Below, one piece after another: positions 63,160-64,000 of a stretch of DNA of 64,000 nt (within the stretch, counting starts at the first letter, position 1; every line of letters begins with the position of its first letter). Below the pieces are notes generated by a model. The model worked only from the letters and a program-made list of their open reading frames with translations, ran no database searches and was not told where the DNA came from. Made by a program: the position numbers and the translations under genes. Source of the DNA: Actinocorallia sp. API 0066 (GTDB taxonomy: Bacteria; Actinomycetota; Actinomycetes; Streptosporangiales; Streptosporangiaceae); assembly GCF_020991275.1 (NCBI RefSeq), contig NZ_JAJLQY010000001.1, positions 434,001 through 498,000 on the forward strand. The letters are read 5' to 3'.

Positions 63160-63420
63160 CGATCCCGAGGATCGGGAACTCAGGATGCCGATGACGTGAG
63201 TGACCTTCCGCTTCCATGCCTGGGGCGGTGTCGTCGCGATCGGGCCGAGCGCTATGTAGTGGGTGCGCACCTGCAGGTCGGATCTCAAGATCCGATTCCC
63301 TTCCAGGACGGCCGGATGGTCGGGGATGAGCGCGCTGGCGACGAGGCGCTCCGCCGAGATATCGACCAGCGCAAGAAGATCGTCGCGGATGCCGCCAGCG
63401 TCCATGTCACGCTCGATCGC
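63160..63420 (-). pseudogene. Possible gene remnant of unknown identity
   Basis: The minus strand here reads in one frame MDAGGIRDDLLALVDISAER, then ASALIPDHPAVLEGN and RSDLQVRTHYIALGPI. The composition looks coding, unlike the flanking antisense frames. It has no clear ribosome site and runs out into unlike sequence. I cannot name the family. It is probably debris at the right end of the island. Confidence 0.3.
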
Positions 63421-63437
63421 GGCTCGGACGGATTGCG

Positions 63438-63492
63438 GTCAGCATCGAAGCCCGCGTCCAGGCCGCCACCGCCGAAGAGGCGAGCACCTGAT
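63438..63492 (+). repeat. Right copy of the 55-bp direct repeat (LOG gene 3' end), putative attachment site
   Basis: This is an isolated copy of the last 17 codons plus stop of the LOG-family gene, in frame as VSIEARVQAATAEEAST, with nothing similar to the LOG gene upstream of 63438. It differs from 50625-50679 at three third-codon positions. It is best read as the displaced original 3' end left when the island entered. Confidence 0.8.
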
Positions 63493-63558
63493 CTCATTGA
63501 GGAGGTGGGCGACTGATCCTGGGGGGTGGGGGTATCTCCACTTTTGGGGGAGAAACGG

Positions 63559-64000
63559 ATGAGTCGGAAGCCGATCGCTGATCATGCGCTGCTGTCGGAC
63601 TGCCGGACGGCGGCGCTGACGACCCGCGACGGGTCGGTCGACTGGCTGTGCCTGCCCAGGTTCGACGCGCCGTCGCAGTTCGCCGGGATCCTCGACGACG
63701 CGGCGGGCCACTGGTCGATCCGTCCTTCGGACGGTGCCTTCAAGTCACGCAGGTACGTCGAGGACACCCTCGTGTTGGAGACGGTCTTCGAGGCGGGCGA
63801 TACCGAGGTCGTCGTGACGGACGCGCTTGCGCTGGGCCTGAATGACCACGCCCACGGGATAGGTGCTCACGCGCCCCACCTACTCGTGCGCGTCGTCGAG
63901 TGCAGGGGCGGGGACGCCGAGGTGGACGTCGAGTTCGAACCGAGGCCCGAGTACGGCCTCATCCACCCGCTGCTTACCGAGATCGAAGGCGGGATCAGCG
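63559..64000 (+). CDS. Glycoside hydrolase family 15 protein (N-terminal part, cut by the window edge)
   Basis: The 147 visible residues begin MSRKPIADHALLSDCRTAAL and TTRDGSVDWLCLPRFDAPSQ, the N-terminal super-sandwich domain of bacterial GH15 proteins (trehalase/glucoamylase type). GGGGGAGA precedes ATG 63559. Catalytic Glu residues lie beyond the window. It probably followed the LOG-family gene before the island arrived. Confidence 0.88.
   Translation, partial: MSRKPIADHALLSDCRTAALTTRDGSVDWLCLPRFDAPSQFAGILDDAAGHWSIRPSDGAFKSRRYVEDTLVLETVFEAGDTEVVVTDALALGLNDHAHGIGAHAPHLLVRVVECRGGDAEVDVEFEPRPEYGLIHPLLTEIEGGIS

Larger units (their letters stand above)
50680..63492. mobile_element. Putative genomic island flanked by direct repeats of the LOG gene 3' end
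   Basis: The 12.8-kb segment starts right after the LOG-family gene and ends at a second copy of that gene's last 55 bp. Inside are a decayed IS4-type transposase, A/T-richer non-coding stretches, and a self-contained metabolic cluster with two STAND regulators. No integrase, relaxase or replication gene is seen, so it is either a decayed integrative element or arose by recombination. The DNA beyond 63492 (GH15 gene) would have followed the LOG gene in the ancestor. Confidence 0.6.

Noticed and set aside
50680-63492. Integrase or relaxase gene inside the island
   Set aside because: No frame in the interval shows tyrosine or serine recombinase or relaxase motifs; only the IS4 remnant was found.

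Overview
The window is high-GC DNA with strong G/C at third codon positions, short intergenic gaps and many ATGA/TGATG gene overlaps. This is typical of a filamentous actinomycete. An fdxA-dapC pair, dapE beside a LOG-family gene, an actinobacterial long P-type ATPase (CtpI type), an F420-type LLM oxidoreductase and a class I cholesterol oxidase all fit. A relative of Actinomadura/Thermomonospora is plausible, but genus is inference from gene content. No rRNA, tRNA or CRISPR array was recognised.

Layout. 0-6.3 kb is core-like: methyltransferase fragment, crotonase, ferredoxin and DapC (separated by a clear intrinsic terminator), YbjN-like protein, cytoplasmic HtrA-like protease, DUF2617-like protein, and an acyl-CoA dehydrogenase behind a perfect 11-bp inverted repeat. 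7.0-14.6 kb is one co-directional catabolic cluster: flavin reductase, SnoaL-like protein, small membrane protein, HsaA-like flavin monooxygenase, FAH-family hydrolase, TetR regulator, acyl-CoA ligase, aldo/keto reductase. 14.9-20.8 kb holds a membrane-anchored protein, an FG-GAP protein, a Tat-exported cholesterol oxidase with a perfect KstR-type operator, and a small operon with a KstR2-like site. 20.8-25.7 kb is a pair of large unknown genes, one rich in TPRs. 25.9-36.4 kb has a CopB-type copper ATPase, two DUF202 proteins, three tandem paralogous membrane proteins of unknown function and a 1467-residue P-type ATPase. 36.4-43.9 kb is mixed housekeeping: acetyltransferase, carboxylate-amine ligase, Ser/Thr kinase, thioredoxin, sirtuin, a Gly/Ala five-residue-periodic repeat protein, membrane proteins and an LLM oxidoreductase. 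44.1-47.8 kb is a translationally coupled operon: ECF sigma factor, zinc-finger anti-sigma/membrane protein, ABC ATPase and permeases, with a CRP-type palindrome upstream. 47.8-50.7 kb carries a lysozyme-like protein, DapE and a LOG-family protein.

The most interesting segment is 50.68-63.49 kb. The last 55 bp of the LOG-family gene are repeated (52/55) at 63438-63492, so this roughly 12.8-kb stretch looks like an island inserted at the 3' end of that gene. It carries an IS4-type transposase remnant, a Cys-rich unknown protein, and a compact cluster: lysyl-tRNA synthetase paralogue, AlaX-like tRNA-editing protein, diaminopimelate-decarboxylase-like PLP enzyme, two divergent STAND ATPases (TIR-NB-ARC-TPR and XRE-NB-ARC-TPR), a clavaminate-synthase-like Fe(II)/2-oxoglutarate oxygenase resembling amino-acid (lysine) hydroxylases, and an M23-type metallopeptidase-fold protein. 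I infer an undescribed lysine-centred, possibly tRNA-dependent, specialised pathway. Beyond the island the window ends inside a GH15 glycoside hydrolase.
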